The notes beneath the pieces are model-generated. The model was not told where the DNA came from. It did not search any database and saw nothing but the letters and a program-made list of their open reading frames with translations. The translations under genes were made by a program, and so were the position numbers. Shown here one piece after another: positions 36,753 to 45,206 of a stretch of 64,000 bases of DNA (position 1 is the first letter of the stretch; every line of letters begins with the position of its first letter). Where the stretch lies: contig NZ_JAFBCE010000001.1 of NCBI RefSeq assembly GCF_016907555.1, positions 1,612,001 through 1,676,000 of the forward strand, given 5' to 3'. The DNA comes from Microbacterium laevaniformans (GTDB lineage Bacteria > Actinomycetota > Actinomycetes > Actinomycetales > Microbacteriaceae).

Positions 36753-38272
36753 CGACATTCGCTGAACTCGGAATCGATCCCGACATCGTGGAGGCCCTCG
36801 CCTCCAAGGGCATCGTGGACGCCTTCCCCATTCAGGAGCAGACGATTCCTCTGGGGCTGCCGGGCCAGGACATCATCGGTCAGGCCAAGACGGGCACGGG
36901 CAAGACCTTCGGTTTCGGCATTCCCGTGGTCCAGCGTCTCGGCCTCGACCCGGCGCCGGGTGTGAAGGCGCTCATCGTCGTTCCGACCCGTGAGCTGGCC
37001 GTCCAGGTCTACGAAGACATGGACATGCTCACCCAGAACCGCTCGACGAGCGTGGTCGCCATCTACGGCGGCAAGGCGTACGAGGGTCAGATCGACCAGC
37101 TGAAAGCCGGTGCGCAGATCGTCGTCGGCACACCGGGTCGCCTGATCGATCTCAACAACCAGCGCCTGCTCGATCTGAGCGGCGCGGTGGAGGTCGTGCT
37201 CGATGAGGCCGACAAGATGCTCGATCTCGGCTTCCTCGCCGACATCGAGAAGATCTTCCAGAAGGTCGCGCCGGTGCGTCACACCCAGCTGTTCTCCGCG
37301 ACGATGCCCGGCCCGATCGTCGCTCTCGCGCGCCGGTTCATGAGCAACCCGATCCACATCCGGGCGACCGATCCCGACGAGGGTCTGACGCAGGCCAACA
37401 TCAAGCACCTCGTCTACCGGGCGCATTCGCTCGACAAGGATGAGGTGATCGCCCGCATCCTGCAGGCAGAGGGTCGCGGCAAGACGGTCGTCTTCACCCG
37501 CACCAAGCGCGCCGCTCAGAAGCTGGTGGACGAGCTGAACGACCGCGGGTTCAATGCGGGTGCCGTGCACGGCGACATGAGCCAGGAGGCGCGTGAGCGG
37601 TCGATGGCCGCGTTCAAGGCCGGCAAGAAGGACGTGCTGATCGCCACCGACGTCGCCGCCCGCGGTATCGATGTGGACGACGTCACCCACGTCATCAACC
37701 ACACGATCCCGGACGACGAGAAGACCTACCTGCACCGCGCGGGACGCACCGGCCGCGCCGGCAAGACGGGTATCGCCATCACCTTCGTCGACTGGGACGA
37801 CCTGCACAAGTGGGCCCTGATCAACCGGGCGCTCGAGTTCGGGCAGCCGGAGCCGGTCGAGACGTACTCGTCGAGCCCGCACCTGTACACCGACCTGGAC
37901 ATCCCGGCGGGGACCAAGGGCCGCATCGCGAAGGCGCCCAAGACGGAGGCGGTGCGCACGCAGCGCCCGGCACCCGAGCGGGCGGTGGATGCCGCGGCCG
38001 ACGGGACCGGTGAGGCCGGCACGCGTCGTCGCCGTCGCCGTCGCTCCGGATCGTCAGCGGTCGGATCGACCTTCGCCGAGGGTGCATCGGCGGGCGCCGA
38101 TGCCGCCGCATCCACGTCCGACGACGCTTCCCGCTCCGCCGACGGCGCCGGTACGCACGACGGCACCGGCAGCGAGCACCACGACGGCAAGCCCGCCCCC
38201 GCGCGTCGCCGTCGGCGCCGCCGCGGCGCGGCTGGCGGCGCGCCGGCCGCTCCCCCCGTCGCCGGCGCCTGA
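36749..38272 (+). CDS. DEAD-box RNA helicase, RhlE-like
   Basis: ATP-dependent RNA remodeling enzyme, cytoplasmic. The 507-residue protein has the Q-motif region (FPIQEQTIP), AKTGTGKT, PTRELA, the DEAD box in VLDEADKMLD, SAT in FSATMPG, ARGIDVDDV and HRAGRTGRAG, all intact. After residue 400 comes a low-complexity tail with two Arg-rich clusters (RRRRRRR near 430 and RRRRRRRG near the end) separated by Ser/Ala/Asp, probably an RNA-binding tail. GTG at 36749 is the start matching the family (TTFAELGI). The structured leader suggests post-transcriptional control. Confidence 0.92.
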   Translation: MTTFAELGIDPDIVEALASKGIVDAFPIQEQTIPLGLPGQDIIGQAKTGTGKTFGFGIPVVQRLGLDPAPGVKALIVVPTRELAVQVYEDMDMLTQNRSTSVVAIYGGKAYEGQIDQLKAGAQIVVGTPGRLIDLNNQRLLDLSGAVEVVLDEADKMLDLGFLADIEKIFQKVAPVRHTQLFSATMPGPIVALARRFMSNPIHIRATDPDEGLTQANIKHLVYRAHSLDKDEVIARILQAEGRGKTVVFTRTKRAAQKLVDELNDRGFNAGAVHGDMSQEARERSMAAFKAGKKDVLIATDVAARGIDVDDVTHVINHTIPDDEKTYLHRAGRTGRAGKTGIAITFVDWDDLHKWALINRALEFGQPEPVETYSSSPHLYTDLDIPAGTKGRIAKAPKTEAVRTQRPAPERAVDAAADGTGEAGTRRRRRRRSGSSAVGSTFAEGASAGADAAASTSDDASRSADGAGTHDGTGSEHHDGKPAPARRRRRRRGAAGGAPAAPPVAGA

Positions 38273-38315
38273 CGCCAAGACCCGCGGTGGCCACCGCGCC
38301 GGACGCTCACGCCGC

Positions 38316-38394
38316 ACGAACTCCGCAGAATCGCACGTCCTCCGCATCCACATCGGCGATCCGATGCGGAGTTCGTCACCATCTGCGGAGTTCG
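38316..38394. repeat. Intergenic inverted-repeat element, copy 1
   Basis: The 185-bp convergent gap between the helicase and PHP genes contains ACGAACTCCGC (38316-38326), its inverse GCGGAGTTCGT (38366-38376) and a further TGCGGAGTTCG (38384-38394), with nested TCCGCATC/GATGCGGA (38341-38348 and 38363-38370). It shares the words CAGAATCG and GCGATCCGAT with the element near 52.0 kb. It may act as a bidirectional terminator. Confidence 0.65.
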
Positions 38395-38457
38395 CGCGTC
38401 CCGGCCCGGCGCCGCCACCACAGCCTCTCGAGCAGGCCGGATTGCTGCATCGCGCCG

Positions 38458-39339
38458 TCAGGCGAAGACGGGCGCGCTGCCCGTCGCCCTCTCGATGATG
38501 CGCTGCACCATCTCGTCGGCGGTCGTGAACTCGCCCGGCTGGTTCGGCTTTCCCAACCCGTGATAGTCGCTGGAGCCGGTCACGATGAGATCCCGCTCCG
38601 CCACGAGCGTGCGCAGCGCCCCGAGAGCCGGCTCGCGATTCTCCCGATGACCGAGTTCGAATCCCGCGAGCCCGGCGTCGAGCATGCGACCCAGCAGCTG
38701 GGCGGGGAGCAGCCCGCCGCGGCCGGCCGGATGAGCGATGATCGGCACACCTCCGGCATCCACGACAGCGGACACCGCGGTCACCGGATCCGGCGCATAC
38801 AGGTCGACGTAGTAGTCGCTGCCGGGGTGCAGGATGCCGGCGAAGGCCTCCCCCCGATCGCGGACGTAGCCGCGCGCGATGAGCGCGTCGGCCAGGTGCG
38901 GCCGCCCCACGGTCGCCCCGACCGTCGTCTGGGCGAGGATGTCGTCCCAGGTGAGGTCGTAGTCACGACCGATCCGCTCGGCCATCGTCTGGGCGCGCGT
39001 CAGACGCGAGTGGCGGATCCGGTCGGTCAGCGCACGCAACCCCGCATGCTCCGGTTCGAACAGGTAGGCGAGCACGTGGATGCTGCGCCACTCGTGACGA
39101 GCCGACAGCTCCATGCCCGGAATCAACGTCATGCCCAGCGAGGCGGCCGCCTCCGCGGCCTCCGACCAGCCCGACGTGGTGTCGTGGTCGGTCAGGGCGG
39201 CGGTGTGCAGACCCACCGCATGCGCCGCGGCCATCACCCGCGCCGGAGGCTCAGTACCGTCCGAATGGTCGGAGTGCAGGTGCAGGTCGCTGGGCCCGCG
39301 AAACCGCGGCATCCGCTCCTGAACCGACGACACGACCAT
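38458..39339 (-). CDS. PHP-domain phosphoesterase (TrpH/RNase AM-like)
   Basis: Metal-dependent phosphoesterase of 293 residues. All PHP metal-binding motifs are visible in order: DLHLHSDHSDGT at 18-29, LTDHDT, PGMELSA, PIIAHPAG and the closing SDYHG. The closest characterised relatives are 3',5'-bisphosphate nucleotidases and 5'-3' exonucleases on short oligoribonucleotides. ATG at 39339 is selected because TACGCT at 39346-39351 sits six bases upstream; longer readings lack promoter support. Divergent from the EEP-family gene. Confidence 0.88.
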   Translation of the reverse strand: MVVSSVQERMPRFRGPSDLHLHSDHSDGTEPPARVMAAAHAVGLHTAALTDHDTTSGWSEAAEAAASLGMTLIPGMELSARHEWRSIHVLAYLFEPEHAGLRALTDRIRHSRLTRAQTMAERIGRDYDLTWDDILAQTTVGATVGRPHLADALIARGYVRDRGEAFAGILHPGSDYYVDLYAPDPVTAVSAVVDAGGVPIIAHPAGRGGLLPAQLLGRMLDAGLAGFELGHRENREPALGALRTLVAERDLIVTGSSDYHGLGKPNQPGEFTTADEMVQRIIERATGSAPVFA

Positions 39340-39430
39340 CCCCCGAGCGTACCGCCGGCTCGTGCGGGGCTCCCGCCTGCGGCATTCGCGGTCCGGGAAC
39401 TCCCAGGAGCATTGGCGTAGAGTCCCCCAC

Positions 39431-40462
39431 GTGCTGCGCCTGCCCGGAATCCTCGTGACGGTGGCCGCCGCGATCGCCACCACGGTCGTCACGTGGCCGC
39501 AGTTCTTCCGCCTCGAGCAGACCTTCCCGTTCGCACAGATCGTCTCCCTGCGCCCCGTCGTCGTCGTGGTTCTCGGGGTCGTGTTCGTGCTCGGTCTGCT
39601 GCTCGCCCTCGTGCGCCCGCTCCGGGCGTTCGCGGGCGCGATCGCGGTCATCGCCCTGCTCGGTGCCCTCGCGAACGGCGGCGTCCTCCTCGTGCGCGGC
39701 GTGGAAACCGGAAGCCTGCCGCCGGCGACGGATTCCAGCATCCGCGTGATGACCTGGAACACCGCCGGCGCCGCCACCGATGCCGACCTCATCGCCCGAA
39801 CCGCTGTGGCGATGAAGGCCGACGTCGTCGCTCTACCGGAGACGACCATCGAGACCGGTGAAGCCGTGGCGATCGCGATGCGCGAGATGGGCGCACCGAT
39901 GTGGGCGCATCACGAGAACTACGGTGAGCGTCCTGGATATCCGGACTGGGCCGCGAACTCGACGACCCTGCTCATCTCCCCCACCCTCGGCGACTACGCC
40001 GTCGTGGCGTCCACCTCCGACGGCGCGACCAACACCTCGGCCGTCCCCAGCGTCGTCGCGATGCCCATCGACGGCAGCGGACCCACGATCGTCGCCGTCC
40101 ACGCGGTCGCGCCGCGTCAGGACCGCATGTCGGACTGGCGCAGCGACCTGACCTGGATCGCCAATCAGTGCGCGAGCGATGACGTGATCATGGCAGGAGA
40201 CTTCAACGCCACGGTCGACAACATGGCCCGTCTCGGCGTCGACGGCGGCGACCTGGGCCGATGCACGGATGCCGCGGCACGCACCGGTTCCGGGGCGGTG
40301 GGAACGTGGTCCACGTCGCTGCCCCCACTGATCGGCACCCCGATCGATCACATCATGGCGACGGCGAACTGGAAGCCGACCGGATCGGTCGTGCTCGGCT
40401 CGCTGGATGGGAGTGGCAGCGACCACCGTCCGCTCGTCGTGCAGTACGAGGCCGAAGGGTAG
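39431..40462 (+). CDS. Membrane-anchored EEP-family phosphatase/nuclease
   Basis: The 343-residue protein has three N-terminal hydrophobic spans (about 3-20, 37-60, 67-90) and then an endonuclease/exonuclease/phosphatase domain with TWNTAG (Asn), ALPETT (Glu), AGDFNAT (Asp and Asn) and GSDHRPL (Asp-His). The catalytic set is complete. The domain probably faces outside. GTG at 39431 has TAGAGT seven bases upstream (leaderless). Such proteins include secreted phosphatases and nucleases; the actual substrate is unknown. Confidence 0.85.
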   Translation: MLRLPGILVTVAAAIATTVVTWPQFFRLEQTFPFAQIVSLRPVVVVVLGVVFVLGLLLALVRPLRAFAGAIAVIALLGALANGGVLLVRGVETGSLPPATDSSIRVMTWNTAGAATDADLIARTAVAMKADVVALPETTIETGEAVAIAMREMGAPMWAHHENYGERPGYPDWAANSTTLLISPTLGDYAVVASTSDGATNTSAVPSVVAMPIDGSGPTIVAVHAVAPRQDRMSDWRSDLTWIANQCASDDVIMAGDFNATVDNMARLGVDGGDLGRCTDAAARTGSGAVGTWSTSLPPLIGTPIDHIMATANWKPTGSVVLGSLDGSGSDHRPLVVQYEAEG

Positions 40463-40517
40463 GCCCCGGGGCCGCCGGCCGCCCTCCGACGAAGGGAGGA
40501 GGTGCGAGACTTGTCCC

Positions 40518-41948
40518 ATGAGCACGAGCGAGAGCGACACGATCGCCACGACCGACACCGCCGGCGCACCCGTTGAGAACGCCAACCGCAAGCAGCCGTT
40601 CCCGCGCGGCTTCCTCGACGCCATCTCGACCGGCTGGGCCGAACGGCCCGAACTCACACCCTCGCCGCGACCGCAGGTCCCGTACACGGCGGCGCGGCGC
40701 GCGGCCGTCTCGGCAGCCTTCCCCGGGCAGCGCCTCGTGCTGCCGGCAGGAACATACAAGCAGCGATCCAACGACACCGACTACCCGTTCCGCGCGCACT
40801 CGGCGTTCGCCCACCTCACCGGCTGGGCGAGCGACAGCGTGCCCGACTCGGTCCTCGTCTTCGATCCGCGTGAGAGCGGCGACGGCCACGACGTGACGCT
40901 CTACCTGCGCGAGCGCGCCGACCGGACCACGGCCGAGTTCTACAGCGACGCGACCATCGGCGAGTTCTGGATCGGGCCGCGCCCCGCCCTGGCGGGCGTC
41001 GCCGGCGAGCTGGGACTGACCACCGCCCCGATCGAAGACTTCGCGGCGGCAGAGAGCGACCTCGTTCTGGACGAGGACCCGGAACTGACGCGCGTCGTCT
41101 CCGAGCTGCGGCTCGTCAAAGACGACTACGAGATCGCCCAGCTGCGCCTCGCCGTCGAGGTCACCGCTCGCGGCTTCGACGACATCGTCGCCGATCTCCC
41201 GCGGATCATCCAGACCCCGCGCGGCGAGCGTGCGGTGGAGGGCATCTTCCACCATCGCGCCCGTATCGAGGGCAACGGCGAGGGGTACGACACGATCGCG
41301 GCATCCGGTCCGCACGCCTGCTACCTGCACTGGACGCGCAACGACGGCGCCGTCCTTCCTGGCGACCTCATTCTCATCGACGCCGGCGCCGAGGTCGACA
41401 GCCTCTACACCGCCGATATCACCCGCACGATTCCGGTCAGCGGCACCTTCTCCCCCGTCCAGCGCATGATCTACGAGACCGTTCGGGAGGCGGCCGACGC
41501 CGCTTTCGCGGCGGCACGGCCCGGGGTGACGTTCCGTTCGGTTCACGAAGCGGCCATGCGTGTCATCGCGGAGCGCGTGGCCGCGTGGGGCCTGCTGCCG
41601 GTCACCGCAGAGGAAGCGCTCGATGCCGACAACGGCGGTCAGCACCGCCGCTACATGGTCCACGGCACGAGTCATCACCTGGGGCTCGACGTGCACGATT
41701 GCGCCCAGGCGCGCCGCGAGATGTACTACGACGGGATTCTGGAGCCGGGAATGGTCTTCACGATCGAGCCGGGGCTCTACTTCCAGATCGACGATCTGAC
41801 CGTTCCGGAAGAGTTCCGCGGTATCGGCGTGCGCATCGAGGACGACATCCTCATGACTGCCGACGGCCCGGTGAACCTGTCTGCGGGCATTCCGCGCACC
41901 GCCGACGAGGTCGAGGCCTGGGTCGCGGGGCGTACCGTCACCAGCTGA
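40518..41948 (+). CDS. pepP: Xaa-Pro aminopeptidase (M24B)
   Basis: Removes an N-terminal residue before proline; cytoplasmic dimetal enzyme. The 476-residue protein has the N-terminal AMP_N domain (SAFAHLTGW) and a pita-bread catalytic domain: DAGAEVDSLYTADITRT provides two Asp ligands, HGTSHHLGLDVHD the His region, and TIEPGLYF and RIEDDI the two Glu ligands. The ATG at 40518 is preceded by GAGACT at six bases; a GGGAGGAGG run upstream is too far away (15 or more bases) to serve as ribosome site and is part of a small hairpin. Confidence 0.93.
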   Translation: MSTSESDTIATTDTAGAPVENANRKQPFPRGFLDAISTGWAERPELTPSPRPQVPYTAARRAAVSAAFPGQRLVLPAGTYKQRSNDTDYPFRAHSAFAHLTGWASDSVPDSVLVFDPRESGDGHDVTLYLRERADRTTAEFYSDATIGEFWIGPRPALAGVAGELGLTTAPIEDFAAAESDLVLDEDPELTRVVSELRLVKDDYEIAQLRLAVEVTARGFDDIVADLPRIIQTPRGERAVEGIFHHRARIEGNGEGYDTIAASGPHACYLHWTRNDGAVLPGDLILIDAGAEVDSLYTADITRTIPVSGTFSPVQRMIYETVREAADAAFAAARPGVTFRSVHEAAMRVIAERVAAWGLLPVTAEEALDADNGGQHRRYMVHGTSHHLGLDVHDCAQARREMYYDGILEPGMVFTIEPGLYFQIDDLTVPEEFRGIGVRIEDDILMTADGPVNLSAGIPRTADEVEAWVAGRTVTS

Positions 41949-41954
41949 GGGCGT

Positions 41955-42608
41955 TCAGAAGCGCTGACGGAGCCACGGGACGATCAGGTCCGCGAGCTCG
42001 GCACCGATCTGGTCGGCGGGTCGGCGGCGGCCCTTGACCTCGAAAGAGTGGGTGCCGCCGTCGATCCACACGGTGCTGGCGTCTCGGCATCCGCTGAGGG
42101 CCTGATCGTACTGCGCACGGGGCTGGATGAACGGGTCGTTCGTGCCTTCGACGAACAGCTGGGCCACGGTGATCTGCGGAAGGTGGTCGGCGCGGAGCTT
42201 CTCCGGTGCGCCGGGCGGATGCAGCGGATAGCCGAGGTACACCAGCGCCGCGGGCGCGATCGCTCCGTCGGCGGCAGCCATCGACGCCATGCGTCCGCCG
42301 TAGGACTTGCCCGCCGCGACGAACGGCACACCGTCAACCGCCTGGCGCGCTGCCGCCTCAACGGCGGTCCAGGTCGCGATCGCGTGCGAGGCGGGGCCCG
42401 GCATCTTCCGGCCCGCTTGCGCGTACGGGAACGCGAAGCGCATCACGCTCACGCCCTGGCGTGCGCAGGCTGCGGCCAGGCCGAGCAAGAACGGGTGGTC
42501 CATTCCGGCCCCCGCGCCGTGAGCGAGCGCCATCACGGCCCACGGGTCGAGCGCCTTGTCCAGCGACGTCGAGACCTCGACGGCGCCTGTCGGCAGCGCG
42601 ACCTCCAT
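41955..42608 (-). CDS. Alpha/beta hydrolase (KANL3/Tex30-like)
   Basis: A 217-residue alpha/beta-fold hydrolase. The nucleophile elbow is AGKSYGGRM (Ser), the oxyanion region LAHGAGAGMDHPF and the C-terminal GGTHSFEVKG supplies the His; VEGTNDPF likely carries the Asp. The form KSYGG rather than GxSxG-typical GHSMG matches a broad bacterial family of unknown substrate. ATG at 42608 overlaps the upstream stop (TGATG); GTG at 42611 is one codon earlier and also possible. Translationally coupled to the stress-protein-like gene before it. Confidence 0.8.
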   Translation of the reverse strand: MEVALPTGAVEVSTSLDKALDPWAVMALAHGAGAGMDHPFLLGLAAACARQGVSVMRFAFPYAQAGRKMPGPASHAIATWTAVEAAARQAVDGVPFVAAGKSYGGRMASMAAADGAIAPAALVYLGYPLHPPGAPEKLRADHLPQITVAQLFVEGTNDPFIQPRAQYDQALSGCRDASTVWIDGGTHSFEVKGRRRPADQIGAELADLIVPWLRQRF

Positions 42609-43279
42609 CACCGCTCCGGCGGCGTCGGTCCCTGTTCGCCGCCGTCTCCGACAGCGGCATCGTCCGTCGGAGGGGTCGCCGGTTCGGCCGGAGTGGTCGT
42701 GGGCGGTGCCAGGCGTTCGCCGTACTGCGGCGGATCGACGCGCTCACCGTACTGCGGAGGCGTGCTCGTGTCGGGCGTGGGTGCGGGGACCGGCGCCGCG
42801 GGTGGGCGGTGCGCGGCGGCAGGCGTCACCGTCTTGCCGACGACTTCGCGGGCGCGGTGGATGCTGCGCGGGAGAACCGTCACCTCGTAGCGGTCGGCCA
42901 GCACCTGCGTGATCGACGTGTAGTCGCGCCGGCGGCGGACGATCGAGTAGGTGATGATGCTCATCAGCATGCCCAGTGCGATACCCACCAGCATGACGCC
43001 GATGAAGAGCTGGATCGCCGCGTTCGGCGTACCCAGCACGAAGATGGCAGAGAAGAGCAGACCCAGAAGGATGCCGTTCACTGCTCCCGAGCGCGCGGCC
43101 GCCGCGTACCCGAGTCGCCCCGTGACGGTCTCCACGGAGCGCAGGCCATGGCCGACGATCGCGATGTCGCGGGCGGGGATATCCGCCTCCACGAGCTGAG
43201 ACACCGCCTTCTGCGCCGCCGGGTACGTCGCGAAGTCGGCGATCTTCTCGCCGTGTTCCTGGGGTATTCCGCCCAACAT
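42608..43279 (-). CDS. General-stress-protein-17M-like membrane protein
   Basis: The 223-residue protein begins with a YflT/GSP17M-like domain (FATYPAAQKAVSQL, DIPARDIAIVGHGL) and two hydrophobic spans around residues 75-120, followed by a cytoplasmic Pro/Thr/Ala-rich tail. The tail holds the exact tandem heptapeptide PPQYGER twice. Start at ATG 43279; GTG at 43285, two codons earlier, has CAAGAT six bases upstream and cannot be excluded. Function unknown; the family is linked to stress responses by name only. Confidence 0.7.
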   Translation of the reverse strand: MLGGIPQEHGEKIADFATYPAAQKAVSQLVEADIPARDIAIVGHGLRSVETVTGRLGYAAAARSGAVNGILLGLLFSAIFVLGTPNAAIQLFIGVMLVGIALGMLMSIITYSIVRRRRDYTSITQVLADRYEVTVLPRSIHRAREVVGKTVTPAAAHRPPAAPVPAPTPDTSTPPQYGERVDPPQYGERLAPPTTTPAEPATPPTDDAAVGDGGEQGPTPPER

Positions 43280-43377
43280 GCTCACCCGACCATCTTGGCA
43301 TGCGCACCCTGTGCATCCGCCGCGGCGCATCGTGCGTGTGGCCCCGGTTCCCCATGGGCGCGGACTACGCTGGTCAG

Positions 43378-44667
43378 GTGAGTACGCAGAGGGTTTTCGT
43401 GGCGCGCCTGGTGGGCTGCACCGTCTTCGACCCCGCGGGCGACCGGCTCGGCAAAGTCCGTGACGTGGTCGTCATCTACCGAAAAGACGACCCGCCGCGT
43501 GTGGTGGGCCTGGTCGTCGAGATCCCGGGACGTCGCCACGTCTTCCTGTCGATCGGGCGCGTCACCTCGATCCAGTCCGGCCAGGTCATCACGACCGGAC
43601 TCATCAACGTTCGACGCTTCCAGCAGCGCGGCGGCGAGGTGCGCGTCATGAGCGAGCTTCTCGGTCGTCGCGTGTACTTCACCGACGCCTCGGGACACGC
43701 CGTGATCGAGGACGTCGCGATCGAGCGCAACCGTCTCGGCGAGTGGGACATCGGTCAGCTCTTCCTCCGCAAGCCCAAGACGAGCGCCTCCCCGTTCGCG
43801 AAGGGACCGACGACGTTCGCGAGCTGGGGCGATGTGCGCGAACAGGCTGTACCCGGGCAGGCGCAGTCGGCGGAGCAACTGGTGGCGACCTTCTCCGAAC
43901 TCAAGCCGGCCGACCTCGCCAACACCCTGCTCGACCTGCCCGACGAACGCCTCCTCGAAGTCGCGGAGGAGCTCTCCGACGACCGTCTCGCCGACGCGCT
44001 GGAGGAGATGCCCGAAGACGACCAGGTGCATATCCTCGAAGCTCTCGGCGATGAGCGCGCCGCCGACATCCTCGATCAGATGGAGCCCGACGACGCCGCC
44101 GACGTTCTGGCGCAGTTGCCGGAGGAGCAGCGTGAAGAGCTCCTCGAGCTGATGGAGCCCGAGGAGGCGGAAGACGTCCGTGCTCTCCTCAAGTACGGCC
44201 CCGACACCGCGGGCGGTCTGATGACGAGCGAGCCGATCGTGCTGTCGGCCGATGCGACCGTCGCCGAGGCGCTCGCGCTGATCCGCCGCCACGAGCTGCA
44301 CCCCGCCCTGGCCGCGGCGGTCTTCGTGACGCTCCCCCCGTACGAGACTCCGACGGGGCGTCTGCTGGGAACCGTGCACTTCCAACGGATGCTGCGATAT
44401 CCACCGCACGAGCGACTCGGCGCGATCATTGATGACACTCTCGACCCGGTGCCCGTGACGGCATCCGCCGCCGAAGTGGCACGCCTGCTCGCGAGCTACA
44501 ACCTCGTGTCCCTCCCCGTCGTCGACGCGGCGCACCGACTCGTCGGGGCGGTCAGCGTCGACGACGTCCTGGACTACCTGCTGCCCGAGGACTGGCGCTC
44601 TCACGACGGCGACGATGATGCGCTGACCACTCCCGCGACCACCGCGACGCTTCCGAGGAGGCTCTGA
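43378..44667 (+). CDS. MgtE N-terminal/CBS protein lacking the channel domain
   Basis: The 429-residue protein has a PRC-barrel-like N-terminus (FVARLVGCTVFDPAGDRLG), then the acidic MgtE_N superhelix (LPDERLLEVAEEL, EEMPEDDQ, LPEEQREELLELM) and a CBS pair, but ends with a polar tail. The five-helix membrane domain of MgtE is absent, so it cannot conduct Mg by itself. It may sense Mg or nucleotide and act on a partner, perhaps the DUF1003 membrane protein next to it. TACGCT lies six bases before GTG 43378 (leaderless). Stop overlaps the next ATG. Confidence 0.82.
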   Translation: MSTQRVFVARLVGCTVFDPAGDRLGKVRDVVVIYRKDDPPRVVGLVVEIPGRRHVFLSIGRVTSIQSGQVITTGLINVRRFQQRGGEVRVMSELLGRRVYFTDASGHAVIEDVAIERNRLGEWDIGQLFLRKPKTSASPFAKGPTTFASWGDVREQAVPGQAQSAEQLVATFSELKPADLANTLLDLPDERLLEVAEELSDDRLADALEEMPEDDQVHILEALGDERAADILDQMEPDDAADVLAQLPEEQREELLELMEPEEAEDVRALLKYGPDTAGGLMTSEPIVLSADATVAEALALIRRHELHPALAAAVFVTLPPYETPTGRLLGTVHFQRMLRYPPHERLGAIIDDTLDPVPVTASAAEVARLLASYNLVSLPVVDAAHRLVGAVSVDDVLDYLLPEDWRSHDGDDDALTTPATTATLPRRL

Positions 44668-45206
44668 TGGCGAAGGAGCGCCGCACGTTCTCGCTGGACG
44701 CGCCGCGCGGGCGCGCGGGCATGCTGAGCCGCAGCCCGCAACCCTCTCGCGACCGGTTCGGGCGCTTCTCCGAATCCTTCGCCCGCGCCATGGGAACCTC
44801 CGGGTTCCTCATCGGCATTACGGTGTTCGTCGCGGTATGGCTCTGGTGGAACACCGCGATGCCGCGCGAGATGCAGTTCGACGCGGCGGAGAACAACTTC
44901 ACGCTGCTCACCTTGATCCTCTCGCTGCAGGCGTCCTACGCCGCTCCCCTCATCCTTCTCGCCCAGAACCGGCAGGACGATCGCGACCGGGTGCAGATCG
45001 AGCAGGATCGTCAGCGCGCAGAGCGCAATCTCGCCGACACCGAGTACCTCGCCCGCGAGGTCGTCGCACTGCGCATGGCGATGACGGACGTCTCCGAGCA
45101 CGTCGTCACCCGCGACGTGCTGCGCCAGGAGTTGAAGGCTCTGCTCGAGTCATTGGAGGACTCCCGGGACCGTGACCACCGCGGCGAAAAGGCCGACCAG
45201 CCGTGA
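44667..45206 (+). CDS. DUF1003 membrane protein
   Basis: A 179-residue DUF1003 protein with two membrane spans (about 47-62 and 80-100, with MQFDAAENNFTLLTL between) and a C-terminal charged coiled-coil stretch (RDRVQIEQDRQRAERNL). The conserved PF/YPF-type region appears here as MPREMQFDAAENN. ATG overlaps the stop of the MgtE-like gene as TGATG and its own stop overlaps mrp, so the three are co-translated. Function is not established; pairing with the MgtE-like cytosolic protein suggests an ion-related membrane role, by inference. Confidence 0.82.
   Translation: MAKERRTFSLDAPRGRAGMLSRSPQPSRDRFGRFSESFARAMGTSGFLIGITVFVAVWLWWNTAMPREMQFDAAENNFTLLTLILSLQASYAAPLILLAQNRQDDRDRVQIEQDRQRAERNLADTEYLAREVVALRMAMTDVSEHVVTRDVLRQELKALLESLEDSRDRDHRGEKADQP

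Noticed and set aside
38273..38457. CRISPR array in the convergent gap
   Set aside because: Only three short copies in both orientations with unequal spacers; this is an inverted-repeat element and no cas genes are present.
43320..43378. Mg riboswitch (M-box) ahead of the MgtE-like gene
   Set aside because: The TACGCT -10 box is six bases from the GTG, leaving no room for a leader RNA.
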